From positions 1 to 41,822 of the forward strand of contig JAZONV010000106.1 of assembly GCA_045654685.1 (NCBI GenBank): a stretch of 41,822 nt of DNA. Reading direction: 5' to 3'. Origin of the DNA: RGIG1828 sp045654685. Lineage in GTDB: Bacteria; Bacillota; Clostridia; UMGS1810. Shown here piece by piece: positions 41,679 to 41,822 of the stretch. The notes under the pieces are model-generated. The model was given only the letters and a program-made list of their open reading frames with translations, had not been told where the DNA came from and did no database searches. The stretch's first letter is position 1. Every line of letters starts with the position of its first letter. The position numbers and the translations under genes are program-made.

Positions 41679-41822
41679 TTGAATTCCTGGTATAATGTAA
41701 AAGACTCATCTAACAGTCATTTACAAATATACCTTTCTCCTTTCTTCAACCTTTTTAATCCGCGGTTGATTACGGTTTTAAATATTGGTATTATATAAAT
41801 ATGTGATGTGGATTTGTATACA

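Noticed and set aside
41679..41822. Promoter or start of a regulator gene at the right edge
   Set aside because: The region is AT-rich with a TATAAT on the - strand, but no well-spaced -35 box and no coding frame of useful length is visible before the window ends.

Overview
The window holds about 19.1 kb of an integrated mobile element (positions 1 to about 19148; its left end lies outside the window) and about 22.7 kb of chromosome (about 19149 to 41822) from an AT-rich, spore-forming Firmicute, most likely a member of the Clostridia. The evidence for this host is the N-terminal part of the forespore sigma factor gene sigG with a sigma-F-type promoter, a DnaD/DnaC primosome pair, an ECF transporter module, mreC-mreD-mrdA, and low GC with strong GGAGG ribosome sites. 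The species cannot be told from the sequence.

Element, positions 1 to 19148, all genes on the + strand. From the left: the end of an OmpA-domain protein, two small unknown proteins, and a compact structured RNA (772-969) with tRNA-like ends and a pseudoknotted insert. A promoter near 1383-1411 is followed by a dense replication and recombination block: Sak/DUF1071 annealing protein, an SSB-like protein, an unknown Cys-rich protein, DnaB-type helicase, DnaG-type primase, RecB/Cas4-like nuclease, a 1151-residue DNA polymerase III alpha, an ERCC4 nuclease and an HD hydrolase. After a large hairpin (11058-11112) comes an accessory block of small proteins and three DNA methyltransferase genes: a cytosine enzyme reduced to its two ends, a complete cytosine enzyme with an altered PCQ motif, and an adenine enzyme. 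The first and third have matching structured leaders. Next are a DpnD/PcfM protein, an AP2/HNH-like protein, an ADP-ribosyltransferase-like gene with an in-frame TGA, and a large serine recombinase under its own promoter and operator-like repeat.

Junction. The recombinase gene stops 12 bp from the point where sigG (- strand) loses homology, after codon 98 in the conserved region-2 motif ending PMII. The element therefore splits sigG. The rest of sigG should lie left of position 1, beyond the other end of the element. This resembles the skin element in sigK, but the target is the forespore sigma factor. The sigG promoter and ribosome site are intact.

Chromosome, positions 19443 to 41822. Leftward: a sugar 1-kinase and nucleotidyltransferase pair (salvage of a hexosamine or similar sugar), divergent from an AraC regulator. 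Rightward: zapA, a U32 peptidase, dut, maf, mreC, mreD, mrdA, a minD-like gene and mgsA (division, envelope and housekeeping). After a terminator and promoter come dnaD, dnaC, an rRNA methyltransferase, ecfA1, ecfA2, ecfT, truA, a DUF5711 membrane protein and cvpA. A bidirectional terminator then separates a leftward ABC transporter pair.
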